Source: an uncultured Eggerthellaceae bacterium
Lineage (GTDB): Bacteria > Actinomycetota > Coriobacteriia > Coriobacteriales > Eggerthellaceae
Direction of reading: 5' to 3'
Length of the DNA: 64,000 nucleotides
Assembly: GCA_910584145.1 (NCBI GenBank)
Contig: CAJTXX010000001.1
Coordinates: 62,001-126,000, forward strand
Shown: positions 51,625 through 61,000 of the stretch, piece after piece
Layout: every line of letters starts with the position of its first letter
Numbering within the stretch: position 1 is the stretch's first letter
Made by a program: the position numbers and the translations under genes
The notes under the pieces: generated by a model
Databases searched by the model: none
The model's input: the letters and a program-made list of their open reading frames with translations, nothing else
What the model was told of the DNA's origin: nothing

Positions 51625-52947
51625 ATGGTAGATCAGGCCACGACTACGGACGCGTTCGGCGTTCTGGAGTCGCGGGGGGTCAGCCGCCGCAGCTTCATGA
51701 AGCTCTGCGCCGGCGTTGCCGCTGCTGCGGGCTTATCGCAGCTGGCTATCCCACGCGTCGCAGAAGCGCTGGAGAAGTCCGTGATCGGAGCGACATCCGG
51801 CGACCTCTACCCGGTCATCTGGATAGAGGGTGCGTCGTGCACGGGTTGCACGGAGTCGTTCGCTCAGATCGAGACGCCCGATGTGGCGACGGTGGTGCTC
51901 GACATCATCTCGCTGAACTACTCCGAGACCCTATCCGCAGCTGCCGGATACTCCGTCGAGGAGGCGAAGGCGCAGACCATCGAGGCCGGGAACTACGTCT
52001 TGATCTATGAGGGCGCGGTTCTCGAAGGCTGGAACGGCAATGCGCTGCGCGTGGCAGGCGAGACGGGCAACGAGGCGCTCATCCACGCCGCGGCATCCGC
52101 GAATGCGGTCATGGCCGTGGGCTCGTGCGCTGTCAACGGCGGCTGGTGCGCCGCGTATCCGAACCCGTCGAAGGCGATGGGCGTGCAGCAGTTCCTTAAG
52201 AAGGAGGGCATCGACACGCCGGTCATCAACATCCCGGGCTGCCCTGTGAACCCCGAGTGGATGATGCAGGTGCTGGTGGATGTCGTCCTGCTGAAGGACC
52301 CGTCGCTGGTGAAGCTGAACAGCTTCAATGAGCCGGCCGACCTGTTCGATCAGACCATCCATGACAACTGCGCTCGCCGCGGTCACTTCGAGAACGGCGA
52401 GTTCGTCTACGAGTTCGGCAGCAAGGAAGAGGCTCTGGGCTACTGCCTGTACCCGCTCGGCTGCCGCGGCCCGCAGACGAAGGCCCAGTGCCCCGTCACG
52501 CTGTGGAACAACCGCCGCTCCTGGTGCGTCCAGGCCGGCAGCCCCTGCATCGGCTGCTGCGAGGCCAACCCGAACGACCCGGGCGACAACTGGGTGCAGG
52601 TGAACACCCCGTTCTACCAGCGCTTCCGCGACCTGCGCGTGGGCGACTTCACGTTCCAGCCCGAGCCCGTCGCTTGGGCGCTCACCGGCATCGTGGCGCT
52701 CGCGCTCGTGTGCCATGGTTTCGGCATGAAGAAGACCGGCCGCATGGACGGCGGCGCTCCGTTCGAGCCCATCCGCAAGTGGGACGCGAAGCACCCCGAC
52801 CAGGCCATCGGCACCTATGCCGATCCTGAGAAGGGCGGCCCGGTGCTCAGCGCCGAGCTGACCGAGGAGAACACGCATCACGCGGCAGCGCCCGCTGATG
52901 TCGTGGTTGCAGACTACGAAGGCGAAGCGGGAGGTGAGGCGAGATGA
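51625..52947 (+). CDS. hyaA: [NiFe] hydrogenase small subunit
   Basis: This 440-residue small subunit carries three Fe-S clusters that take electrons from the active site to the membrane. A Tat signal (SRRSFMK, residues 20-26) exports the folded dimer. CTGCTESF (C72, C75), GSCAVNGG and PGCPVNP are the proximal cluster; the distal and medial ligands lie in GHFENGEF, CLYPLGCRGP and CVQAGSPCIGC. A C-terminal membrane helix (about 353-370) and a further 70-residue tail follow. It overlaps the large subunit by 4 bases. Similar to the membrane-bound uptake (group 1) type. Confidence 0.95.
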   Translation: MVDQATTTDAFGVLESRGVSRRSFMKLCAGVAAAAGLSQLAIPRVAEALEKSVIGATSGDLYPVIWIEGASCTGCTESFAQIETPDVATVVLDIISLNYSETLSAAAGYSVEEAKAQTIEAGNYVLIYEGAVLEGWNGNALRVAGETGNEALIHAAASANAVMAVGSCAVNGGWCAAYPNPSKAMGVQQFLKKEGIDTPVINIPGCPVNPEWMMQVLVDVVLLKDPSLVKLNSFNEPADLFDQTIHDNCARRGHFENGEFVYEFGSKEEALGYCLYPLGCRGPQTKAQCPVTLWNNRRSWCVQAGSPCIGCCEANPNDPGDNWVQVNTPFYQRFRDLRVGDFTFQPEPVAWALTGIVALALVCHGFGMKKTGRMDGGAPFEPIRKWDAKHPDQAIGTYADPEKGGPVLSAELTEENTHHAAAPADVVVADYEGEAGGEAR

Positions 52948-54617
52948 CGCGTTCCATCATTGATCCCATAACCCGTATCGAAGGCCATCTGCGCGTCGAG
53001 ATGGAAGTGACCGACGGCGTCGTATCCGATGCCTGGGTATCGGGCGGATGCTTCCGCGGCATGGAGCTCGTGGTGCAGAATCGCACGCCCGAGGATGCCG
53101 CTCAGATCGTCGAGCGCATCTGCGGCGTATGCCCGGTGTCGCACGCTCACGCGTCCTCCATCGCGGCTGAGAAGGCCTACGGCATAACCATCTCCAACAA
53201 TGCGCGCCTGGTGCGCAACCTCATCGAGGGCGCCCAGTTCCTGCATTCGCACATCCTGTGGTTCTACAACCTGTGCGCGCTCGACTACGTGAACCCGCTG
53301 AACGCCCTCGAGGCCGACGTGGCGTCCACCTACGATCTGGCGCAGCAGCTGGGGACCTCGATGGACACCGACTTCAAGCTGCTGAAGGAGAAGCTCGAGC
53401 GCTTCGCCGCCAACGGCCAGCTGTCCATCTTCTCCGGCAACTGGTTCGATTGCGACAACGGCGAGGGCTACAAGCTGCCGGCCGAGGCGAACCTCATCTG
53501 CACCGCCCACTACCTTGAGGCGCTGAAGATGCAGGCCCGCGCGAGCGAGATAGCCGCGCTGATCGGCGGCAAGATGCCGCACGTCATGACGCTCATCCCC
53601 GGCGGCACCGCGTTCGTGCCCACCGAGGGCAAGCTCGACGACCTGTGGGCCATGGCATGCGAGATCTACGACTGGGTCTCCACCACCATGATCCAGGACA
53701 CCCTGGCGCTGGCGCCGTTCTATCCCGATGCCCTGAAGTTCGGCAAGGGCTGCGGCCGCTACATCGCCTGGGGCGTGTTCGAGGGTCCGGGTTGGCCCTA
53801 CGGCGGCGACTACACCGAGCAGATGATCAACCGCTATCTGCCGATGGGCGTGCTCGACGAGGACCTGAACGTCTCCAACGTGCAGGAATCGCTCATCACC
53901 GAGTACATGGGCCACTCCTGGTACGAGGGCGATGCCACCTACGAGTCGCCGTACTTCGTGACCGACCCCGAGTTCTCCGAGTACAACGTGGAGGACCGCT
54001 ACACCTGGGTGAAGTGCCCGGCATACGACGGCAAGCCCATGGAGGCCGGCGGCTTCGCCCGCATCCTGGCAGCCTACAAGCGCGGCGTGCCCTTCATCGT
54101 GGAGAACGTCGACAAGATGCTGGTGGCGCTCGGCGCCAAGCCCGGCGAGCTGTCGGCGCTGCAATCGACGCTCGGCCGTACGGCTACCCGCCAGATCGAG
54201 ACGCTCTACATCGCAGGCCTCATGAAGGAATGGACGCTGGAGCTGATGGAGGCCATCAAGGGCGGCGACTCCGAGTACTTCCGCGACCCGGTGACCACCA
54301 CCGGCGAGGGCACGGGCTTCTGGGAGGCTCCGCGTGGCGCGCTCTACCACTCCGAGAAGGTGACGAACCGCAACATCGACGGTTACCAGATCATCATCCC
54401 GTCGACGTGGAACCTGGCGCCGCTGAACGCCGAAGGCGTGCACGGCCCGATGGAGCAGGCGCTCATCGGCAACCCGGTGGAGGACATCGACATGCCCATC
54501 AACGCCCTGCGCACCGTCCACAGCTTCGACCCCTGCACCGCTTGCGCTGTGCATATCACCGAGCCGAAGACGGGCAAGACCTTCAAGACCGTCACCAGCC
54601 CTTGGGGGGTGAAGTAA
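52944..54617 (+). CDS. hyaB: [NiFe] hydrogenase large subunit
   Basis: This 557-residue catalytic subunit binds the NiFe(CN)2CO centre through RICGVC (C60, C63) and DPCTACAVH (C531, C534). The sequence continues 20 residues past H537 and ends in SPWGVK; this tail should be cut off by the maturation protease encoded two genes downstream. It splits hydrogen to protons and electrons and is co-exported by the small subunit's Tat signal. Zero-gap to the cytochrome gene. Confidence 0.97.
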   Translation: MTRSIIDPITRIEGHLRVEMEVTDGVVSDAWVSGGCFRGMELVVQNRTPEDAAQIVERICGVCPVSHAHASSIAAEKAYGITISNNARLVRNLIEGAQFLHSHILWFYNLCALDYVNPLNALEADVASTYDLAQQLGTSMDTDFKLLKEKLERFAANGQLSIFSGNWFDCDNGEGYKLPAEANLICTAHYLEALKMQARASEIAALIGGKMPHVMTLIPGGTAFVPTEGKLDDLWAMACEIYDWVSTTMIQDTLALAPFYPDALKFGKGCGRYIAWGVFEGPGWPYGGDYTEQMINRYLPMGVLDEDLNVSNVQESLITEYMGHSWYEGDATYESPYFVTDPEFSEYNVEDRYTWVKCPAYDGKPMEAGGFARILAAYKRGVPFIVENVDKMLVALGAKPGELSALQSTLGRTATRQIETLYIAGLMKEWTLELMEAIKGGDSEYFRDPVTTTGEGTGFWEAPRGALYHSEKVTNRNIDGYQIIIPSTWNLAPLNAEGVHGPMEQALIGNPVEDIDMPINALRTVHSFDPCTACAVHITEPKTGKTFKTVTSPWGVK

Positions 54618-55373
54618 ATGGCGCATCTCGCACATTACCGTGAAGCACACCCCATGATCTTCGTGGTGACGCACTGGATAAACCTGGTGTGCATGCTGCT
54701 GCTGATCCTGACCGGCTTCATCATCCACTATCCGTTCATCGCGGGCATCATGGGCATCTGCCGTGGCGTGCACCTGTTCTGCGGCTTCGTGCTGTTCCTG
54801 AACATGGTGTTCCGCGTGGTGGCATCCTTCATCGTGAAGACGTCCCCCACGGGCGGCACGCGCAAACAGACCACCGACATCAAGTCGTGGCTGCCGCAGA
54901 AGGATAACCGCCACCAGGCGCTGGAGTGGATCAAGTACTACCTGTTCCTGCGCAAGGATCATCCGCTGGGAGCGAAGCTGGGCGTTCCGCAGAAGCTGTC
55001 GTATCTGATGATCCCGGTGCTGATCTTCCTGATGTTCTGGACGGGTCTGTGCCTGTGGGGCGAGACGATGAACGTGCCCGCGTTCGCAGCCACCACGACG
55101 CTGGTGGGCGGCGCTATGAGCATGCGCATCATCCACTACTATGGCATGTTCGTGTTCATCATCTTCATGTTCATCCATATCTACCTGGCTAACGTGGAGA
55201 GCATCGCTCCCACCAAGCTGATGTTCTTCCATAAGGAGCACGGCGGCCTGGTGTACGACCCTGACATCCACAACATCGTGGGTGAGGACTTCGATCCGGA
55301 GAGCTGTGTGGAGACGCGTGCGAAGCGCGGCCCCATCGACGATTCGCATCACGTGACGCGCACTGCGTCCTAA
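54618..55373 (+). CDS. hyaC: Hydrogenase b-type cytochrome
   Basis: This 251-residue membrane subunit has four hydrophobic helices (about 14-40, 44-72, 131-150, 175-200) with histidines placed for two b hemes (HYPF, HLFCGF, HYYGMF). It passes hydrogenase electrons to menaquinone. It starts directly after the large-subunit stop. Two strong hairpins follow before the next gene. Confidence 0.93.
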   Translation: MAHLAHYREAHPMIFVVTHWINLVCMLLLILTGFIIHYPFIAGIMGICRGVHLFCGFVLFLNMVFRVVASFIVKTSPTGGTRKQTTDIKSWLPQKDNRHQALEWIKYYLFLRKDHPLGAKLGVPQKLSYLMIPVLIFLMFWTGLCLWGETMNVPAFAATTTLVGGAMSMRIIHYYGMFVFIIFMFIHIYLANVESIAPTKLMFFHKEHGGLVYDPDIHNIVGEDFDPESCVETRAKRGPIDDSHHVTRTAS

Positions 55374-55383
55374 AGGTCCGGCT

Positions 55384-55412
55384 GGAGGAGCGGCTCGCGC
55401 AGCCGCTCCTCC
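55384..55412 (+). terminator. Hairpin after hyaC
   Basis: Twelve-base perfect arms (GGAGGAGCGGCT / AGCCGCTCCTCC) around a 5-base loop, followed by GCTTT. Confidence 0.75.
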
Positions 55413-55444
55413 GCTTTCGAGCAGAGGACGCACGCTGTGCGGCA

Positions 55445-55472
55445 GATGATCGGGCTTGCGAGCCCGATCATC
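55445..55472. terminator. Second hairpin after hyaC
   Basis: Twelve-base perfect arms (GATGATCGGGCT / AGCCCGATCATC) around a TGCG loop, 33 bases after the first hairpin. Either may separate the structural genes from the membrane-protein/protease pair or lower its expression. Confidence 0.6.
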
Positions 55473-55572
55473 GCATGATGGGGGTTCGGCCTGATGCTCT
55501 GCGGAACATCTGGGTACGATCAGCCGCCATCGCCTCACAGCGTGCATTCCTTACCGAGGAGGAGCATCGATC

Positions 55573-55995
55573 ATGGCTCAGCTCACCGACGAAGAGATAG
55601 CCCGCGAGGATGAATTCCTCAAGGGGCTGCCCCGGTTCAATATAGGCGCGTTCCTGCTGCCGCCCATCTGGGGCGCGGCTCATGGGTTCTGGGTGACGAT
55701 CCTCTTCTATCCGGCGTGGCTGTTCATAGACAATCTGCTGTATGCTGCGTATACGAGCCCGACACCGCTCGCGCTGGGGGCTTCTATCAGCGCGGTGCTC
55801 GGCTATATCGGCATAACAGCGGCCTTCGCCATCGTGAGCCAACCGATAGCCGCTCATCGTGCGGAAGACCGCGGCATCGGGCGCGAGCAGTACCTGAGGC
55901 GCCAGCGCTGGTGGGCCATCGGGTGCGCGGCGGGCGCTGCGGCGATGCTCGTGCTGGCCACGGTGTACAACCTGACCATGAGGCCCGCTCAGTGA
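55573..55995 (+). CDS. Small membrane protein between hyaC and the protease gene
   Basis: The 140-residue product has an N-terminal cytoplasmic segment, then three or four hydrophobic helices (about 25-55, 64-90, 110-135). The early FNIGAFLLPPIWGAAHGFW resembles DUF2628-type membrane proteins. Its stop overlaps the protease start by GTGA, so it is tied to the hydrogenase operon. A GAGGAG ribosome site is before the ATG. Function unknown; a role in hydrogenase assembly or membrane association is inference only. Confidence 0.72.
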   Translation: MAQLTDEEIAREDEFLKGLPRFNIGAFLLPPIWGAAHGFWVTILFYPAWLFIDNLLYAAYTSPTPLALGASISAVLGYIGITAAFAIVSQPIAAHRAEDRGIGREQYLRRQRWWAIGCAAGAAAMLVLATVYNLTMRPAQ

Positions 55996-56528
55996 GCGCC
56001 GAGCGCATCGCGGTGTTCTGCGTGGGCAACCGCCTGATGCTCGACGATGGGGTGGGGCCGGCTGTGTTCGATGAGCTGGCCGCCTATGAGCTGCCTGAGA
56101 ACGTGGAAGTGCTCGATGTGGGCTGCATGAGCTTGGCTATGGTGGGCTACGTCGAGCGTTGCGATTACCTCGTCACGGTGGATGCCATCGACGGCACCGG
56201 CGAGCCGGCGGGCACCGTGTTCGAGTTCGCGCCTGAGGATATGGCGCGCCATACGGGGGCGATGGCCTCGCTGCACGATCTGAAGCTGGTCGACCTCTTC
56301 GATGCAGCGGAGCTGATGGGCTATACGGCGCGCGGCCGCTGCTTCGGCATGCAGGTAGCCAACCGCACGCCCGAGATGGTCACCATCGGCTTGACGCCGG
56401 CGGTGTTCGACAACCTGCCGCTCCTGGTCGACACGGTGCTCGCCGACCTCGTGCGCAACGGCGTGGAGGTGCGGCATCGGCAGACGGGCGAGCTCGTCGA
56501 GCCGGGGTGGCATCATCAGCTCGCATAG
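55992..56528 (+). CDS. hyaD: Hydrogenase maturation protease
   Basis: This 178-residue nickel-dependent endopeptidase removes the C-terminal tail of the large subunit after nickel insertion. VFCVGNRLMLDDGVG (metal-binding Asp), VDAIDG and the closing VANRTPEMVTIGLTP are family features. It overlaps the upstream membrane gene by 4 bases. hypABCDEF metallochaperone genes are not in the window. Confidence 0.93.
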   Translation: MSAERIAVFCVGNRLMLDDGVGPAVFDELAAYELPENVEVLDVGCMSLAMVGYVERCDYLVTVDAIDGTGEPAGTVFEFAPEDMARHTGAMASLHDLKLVDLFDAAELMGYTARGRCFGMQVANRTPEMVTIGLTPAVFDNLPLLVDTVLADLVRNGVEVRHRQTGELVEPGWHHQLA

Positions 56529-56624
56529 GCGGGCGGGCGGTTCTGGTCGGGATCCGGTCGCCGGTAGCGTGCAGCGTCGCCGGAGGGTCTGGATCTGAGG
56601 CATATTCACGAAAGGTCAGGTGCG

Positions 56625-57104
56625 GTGGTGGGCGGATGGTCGGGCGGTTCTCTTGGAGGAGGCATCGGATCGATCGAGGATGCGCGCTTCTTCCTCATGG
56701 CGGTGGGCGGTGGCCTCTGGCTGTTCGTGGGCGGCTTATTCCTCGTGATAGGCATCGTCTTGCTCAACAGCGGGAAGCGCAAGCGCAAGCGATGCACGGC
56801 GACGGTGATGGGCCGTGTCGTCGATATCGTGCCGAGCATGGGGTCGAGCGGCACCTTGTGGAGCCCGGTGTTCAGCTATGAGGTCGGCGGCCTGACATAT
56901 GTCGAGACGACGCCGTATTCGACCAGCCGCATCGGTTATGCCATCGGCGAGCCTATCGAGATACGCTACGACCCGCTCGACCCCCACGAGTTCCTCATCG
57001 TGCGGCAACGCGCCTCGCGGGTGCTCGCGATAGTGTTCACCGCCGGCGGAGGCTTCCTCTTGGCGATAGGCATCGCGTGGGTGGCGCTGTTCGCGCTCAT
57101 CTAG
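56625..57104 (+). CDS. DUF3592-like membrane protein
   Basis: This 159-residue protein has a membrane helix at about 24-48, a middle extracytoplasmic domain (about 55-125) with VFSYEVGGLTYVETTPY and RYDPLDPHEF, and a C-terminal helix (about 130-155). That layout is typical of DUF3592, a family of unknown function. GTG start. No operon neighbours. Confidence 0.75.
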   Translation: MVGGWSGGSLGGGIGSIEDARFFLMAVGGGLWLFVGGLFLVIGIVLLNSGKRKRKRCTATVMGRVVDIVPSMGSSGTLWSPVFSYEVGGLTYVETTPYSTSRIGYAIGEPIEIRYDPLDPHEFLIVRQRASRVLAIVFTAGGGFLLAIGIAWVALFALI

Positions 57105-57108
57105 CGGT

Positions 57109-57780
57109 TCAGGCTGTAGCGGGCAGGCAGGCGCAGCTCGGGCAGAGGTCAGCCAAGAAGCACTCGCAGCACAGCGGTTTGCGGGCGATGCAGACCTCGC
57201 GCCCGAACAGCACCCACTGATGGTTGATCGGGCCCCACATATCGCGCGGATAGAGCGCGAGCAGCGCCTGCTCGGTCTTGTTCGGATCCTCGTCGCGCGG
57301 CACCAGCTTGAGGCGATGCGCGATGCGGTTCACATGCGTATCCACCGCGATGCCCTCCACGATGCCGAAACCCTCGTTCATCACGATGTTCGCCGTCTTG
57401 CGCCCCACGCCGGGCAGCTTCTGGAGCTCGTCCATGTCGCAGGGGACCTCGCCGCCGTAGTCGGCCATCACCATCTGGGCGATCTTCACGGCGCGCGGCG
57501 CCTTCGTACGGTACAGCCCGATGGTGGATATGATGCGCTGAACGTCAGCCGGGTCGGCCTGCGCGAGGTCGGCTACGGTGGGATAGCGTCGCCAGAGCTC
57601 GGGCGTCACCTTGTTCACGCCCGCATCGGTGGTCTGCGCTGAGAGCATGACCGCGATGGTGAGGCGGAACGGGTCGCCATCGTAGGCGAGCGCGCATTCG
57701 GCTTCGGGGTAGCGCTCGCACATGCGCTGCTCTATCTCTAAGGCGCGCTCTCGCTTATGCGCTTTGGTCTCTCTGGGCAT
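57109..57780 (-). CDS. nth: Endonuclease III
   Basis: Nth removes oxidised pyrimidines and cuts at abasic sites. The 223-residue protein shows LSAQTTDAGVNK with the catalytic lysine further on, the helix-hairpin-helix LPGVGRKTANIV, the catalytic aspartate in VDTHVNRIAHR, and a C-terminal [4Fe-4S] site CIARKPLCCECFLADLC (C-x6-C-x2-C-x5-C). Start at 57780. Confidence 0.95.
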   Translation of the reverse strand: MPRETKAHKRERALEIEQRMCERYPEAECALAYDGDPFRLTIAVMLSAQTTDAGVNKVTPELWRRYPTVADLAQADPADVQRIISTIGLYRTKAPRAVKIAQMVMADYGGEVPCDMDELQKLPGVGRKTANIVMNEGFGIVEGIAVDTHVNRIAHRLKLVPRDEDPNKTEQALLALYPRDMWGPINHQWVLFGREVCIARKPLCCECFLADLCPSCACLPATA

Positions 57781-57849
57781 CAGCGGCTCCTTGTCTGCGG
57801 GCGGCGAAGCGGCGCGGTGGGCTCTCCGCTCGGTGGTCGCGCGGCTTCG

Positions 57850-57870
57850 GCAGCGGCGCTTTGCCGCTGC
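57850..57870. other. Hairpin between nth and mfd
   Basis: GCAGCGGC (57850-57857) and GCCGCTGC (57863-57870) form an 8-bp stem with a 5-base loop in the 230-base divergent gap. No clear role; a TAGAAT box (57953) may be the mfd promoter. Confidence 0.35.
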
Positions 57871-58009
57871 GGCGGGCCGGGGCGCCCGCGTGTCTTTCGG
57901 GGAACAGTTTAGCGCATGGGGGCATCAGGGGCAGCGCGTGGCGGCGGGTAGGGTAGAATCTGGGAAGGCCGCATCCAAGCGGCATTTCGTGGTTGGAGAG
58001 GATGCGCAC

Positions 58010-61000
58010 GTGCTGATAGATTCGCTGACGCAGGTTCTGGAGAAGTCGGGCTGCCTCGATCGGTTCTGGGGCGGCTTGGATGCAGGTGACGATGCGACGT
58101 TGGCCGTGGCGTCGTCAGCGCGCCCGTTCCTGGTGGCGGCGCGGTTCGCGCATCGGCCGCAGTGCACGCTCGTGGTGCTGAGCGGGGAAGAGGCCGCGGT
58201 CGCCTTCGCGCGCAACGTGGCCGCCTTCATCGGCGATGAGCGCGTGCTGCGCTTCCCTGAGCGGCGCGATCACCCCTTCCAGCCCAAGGCTCCCGACGTG
58301 CGCACCATCGCGCTGCGCATGCAGGCGGCCCACGCGCTGCGCACGGGTGCCGAGGTGGTGGTGGTCGCCAGCGCACGGGCGCTCGTGCGCACCATGCCGC
58401 CGCCCGATGCTGCGGTGGATGCGCCCATCAGCCTGCGCGCGGGCGAGGAGCTCTGCTGCGCGGGCACGGACGGCATGGACGACCTCGATAGCTTCGCGGC
58501 GGCGCTCGAGGCGCGCGGCTATGCGAACACCGGCGAGCTCGACGGCCCCGGCACGTTCGCGCGGCGCGGCGGCACCGTCGATGTGTTCCCGGCGAACCTC
58601 GTGCATCCTGTGCGCGTTGACTTCTTCGGCGACGAGGTGGAGGAGATACGCCGCATCGTGCCCTCCACGGGGCAGACCATCGCGTCGCTTCCTGCGATCG
58701 ACATCTACCCGGCATCCGAGCTTCCCATGACGCCTGACGCGCTCGCGCGGGCCTCGCGCGCGCTCGCCACGCCGGCGCTGACGAACAAGGCCCTGCGCGG
58801 CGTGCTGGAGAAGCTGGAGGGCGGCTTGCGCTTCGATGGCGCTGACGTGCTGCTGCCGTATCTGTTCGACAGCACGGCGACGCTCGGCGCGTATGTGAGC
58901 GCGGACGCGCTCGTGTGCCTGTGCGAGCCGCGCTCGGTCATGGATGACGCGGCGAACGCCCATGCGGATGCAGCGGCTCGCGCGAAGGGCACGGGGTTCT
59001 CGACAGCAGGGCTCTATGCAGCGCCCGCCGAGCTCGACTTAGGGTCGGGCCAGCATGCCCTGTACGTCTCCATCATGCGCGCGGGTGCAGCTCCCGACGA
59101 TGAGCTGCCGGTGAAGCGCACCGATGTGGCAGGCGCGCCCGACAAGCTCTTCGGCAAGCTCATCTCGTGGACGCAGGCCGATCACACCTGCATCTTCAGC
59201 GCAGCCGACTACCGCGTGCGCGAGGACATGAAGCTCGCCTTCGTCGACCACGGGCTCGCTATCCAAGAGGTGATCGACCCGGAGGGGCAGGCGCCGGGAG
59301 GAGCGGCGGCGAAGCTGCGGCGCGGCATCGTGAACGTCGTGTCCTGCGACATACCGCTCGGGATGGTCATCCCGAAGGCGCGCTTGGCGATGGTGTCCAT
59401 CTCCGACACGCAGGGCGCGCAGAGCGCGGCGCGGCGCCGGCGCACGGTGGATATCACCAAGATAACCTTCCCGTATGCTCCGGGCGACTACGTGGTGCAT
59501 GCGGTGTTCGGCGTGGCGCTGTTCAAGGCGCTCGTGCGCCGCGAGATAGATGGCACCGAGCGCGATTACATGGAGCTGGAATACGCCGAGGGCGACAAGC
59601 TCTTCTTGCCGGTGGAGCAGCTCGACCGCGTGACCCGCTACGTAGGCGCCGAGGGGTCGAGCCCGCGCTGCACGCGCCTGAACACCTCCGACTGGTCGCG
59701 TGCGGTGGCGAAGGCGCGCAAGGCGACGAAGAAGCTCGCATTCGACCTGGTGGATGTGTATTCGCGCCGCGCCGCCACGAAGGGCCACCGCTTCTGCATC
59801 GACAGCCCCGCCATCCGCGAGATGGCCGAGAGCTTCCCCTACGACGAGACGCCCGACCAGAGCGCAGCCATCGCCGATGTGCTGGCCGACATGGCATCCG
59901 ACCGCCCGATGGACCGCCTCATCTGCGGCGATGTCGGCTTCGGCAAGACCGAGGTGGCCCTGCGCGCGGCGTTCGTGTGCGCACAGGAGGGCAAGCAGGT
60001 GATGCTGTTGTGCCCCACCACCATCTTGGCGCAGCAGCATTTCACCAGCTTCCACGAGCGCTTGGAGCCGTTCGGGGTGGACGTGCAGGTGCTGTCGCGC
60101 TTCAAGAGCGATGCGGAGCAGGCCCGCACGCTGGAAGACTTCGCGAGCGGCTCTTGCCAGGTGCTGATCGGCACGCATCGGCTGCTGTCGCGCGATGTGA
60201 ACCCGCGCGATCTGGGGCTCGTCATCATCGACGAGGAGCAGCGCTTCGGCGTAGGGCATAAAGAGCAGCTGAAGAACCTGCGCGAGACGATCGACGTGCT
60301 GACGCTGTCGGCCACGCCCATCCCGCGCACTATGCAGATGGCAGTGTCGGGCGTGCGCGATATGAGCCTGATATTGACCCCGCCCGGCGAGCGCCTGCCG
60401 GTGAAGGTGCACGTGGGGGAGTGGGACCCAGACGTGGTATCCGACGCGGTGCGCTTCGAGCTGGCGCGCGGCGGGCAGCTGTACTACGTGAGCAATCGCG
60501 TGCGCACCATCGAGGATGCGGTGGAGCGCGTGCATGCCGCCGCGCCCGAGGCGCGCGTGGGCGTAGCGCACGGCCAGATGTCGAAAGAGCAGCTCGAGCG
60601 CGTCATGGAGGATTTCTCGGCCGGGGCTATCGATGTCCTGGTAGCCACCACCATCATCGAGAGCGGTATCGACAACCCGCATACGAACACGCTCGTCATC
60701 GAGGATTCGCAGCGCTTGGGGCTCGCCCAGATGTATCAGTTGAAAGGCAGGGTAGGCCGCAGCAGCGTGCAGGCATACGCCTATTTCATGTTCCCGGAGG
60801 AGGTGCCGCTCACCGAAGAGGCCGAGGCGCGCCTGCTCGCGCTCGGCGAGCATCAAGAGCTCGGCAGCGGCATGCGCATCGCCATGCGCGACCTGGAGAT
60901 ACGCGGTGCGGGCAGCATGCTGGGCGCAGAGCAGTCGGGCAATATGAGCGCGGTGGGCTTCGACCTGTTCGCGCAGATGCTCAACCAGGCCGTCGCCGCC

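Noticed and set aside
52914..55547. 877-codon open frame antisense to the hydrogenase genes
   Set aside because: Crosses several clearly real genes and has no recognisable domain or start signal.
57722..58009. Longer mfd start
   Set aside because: The frame is open but overlaps nth on the other strand and adds low-complexity residues; GTG 58010 has a ribosome site and gives the normal length.
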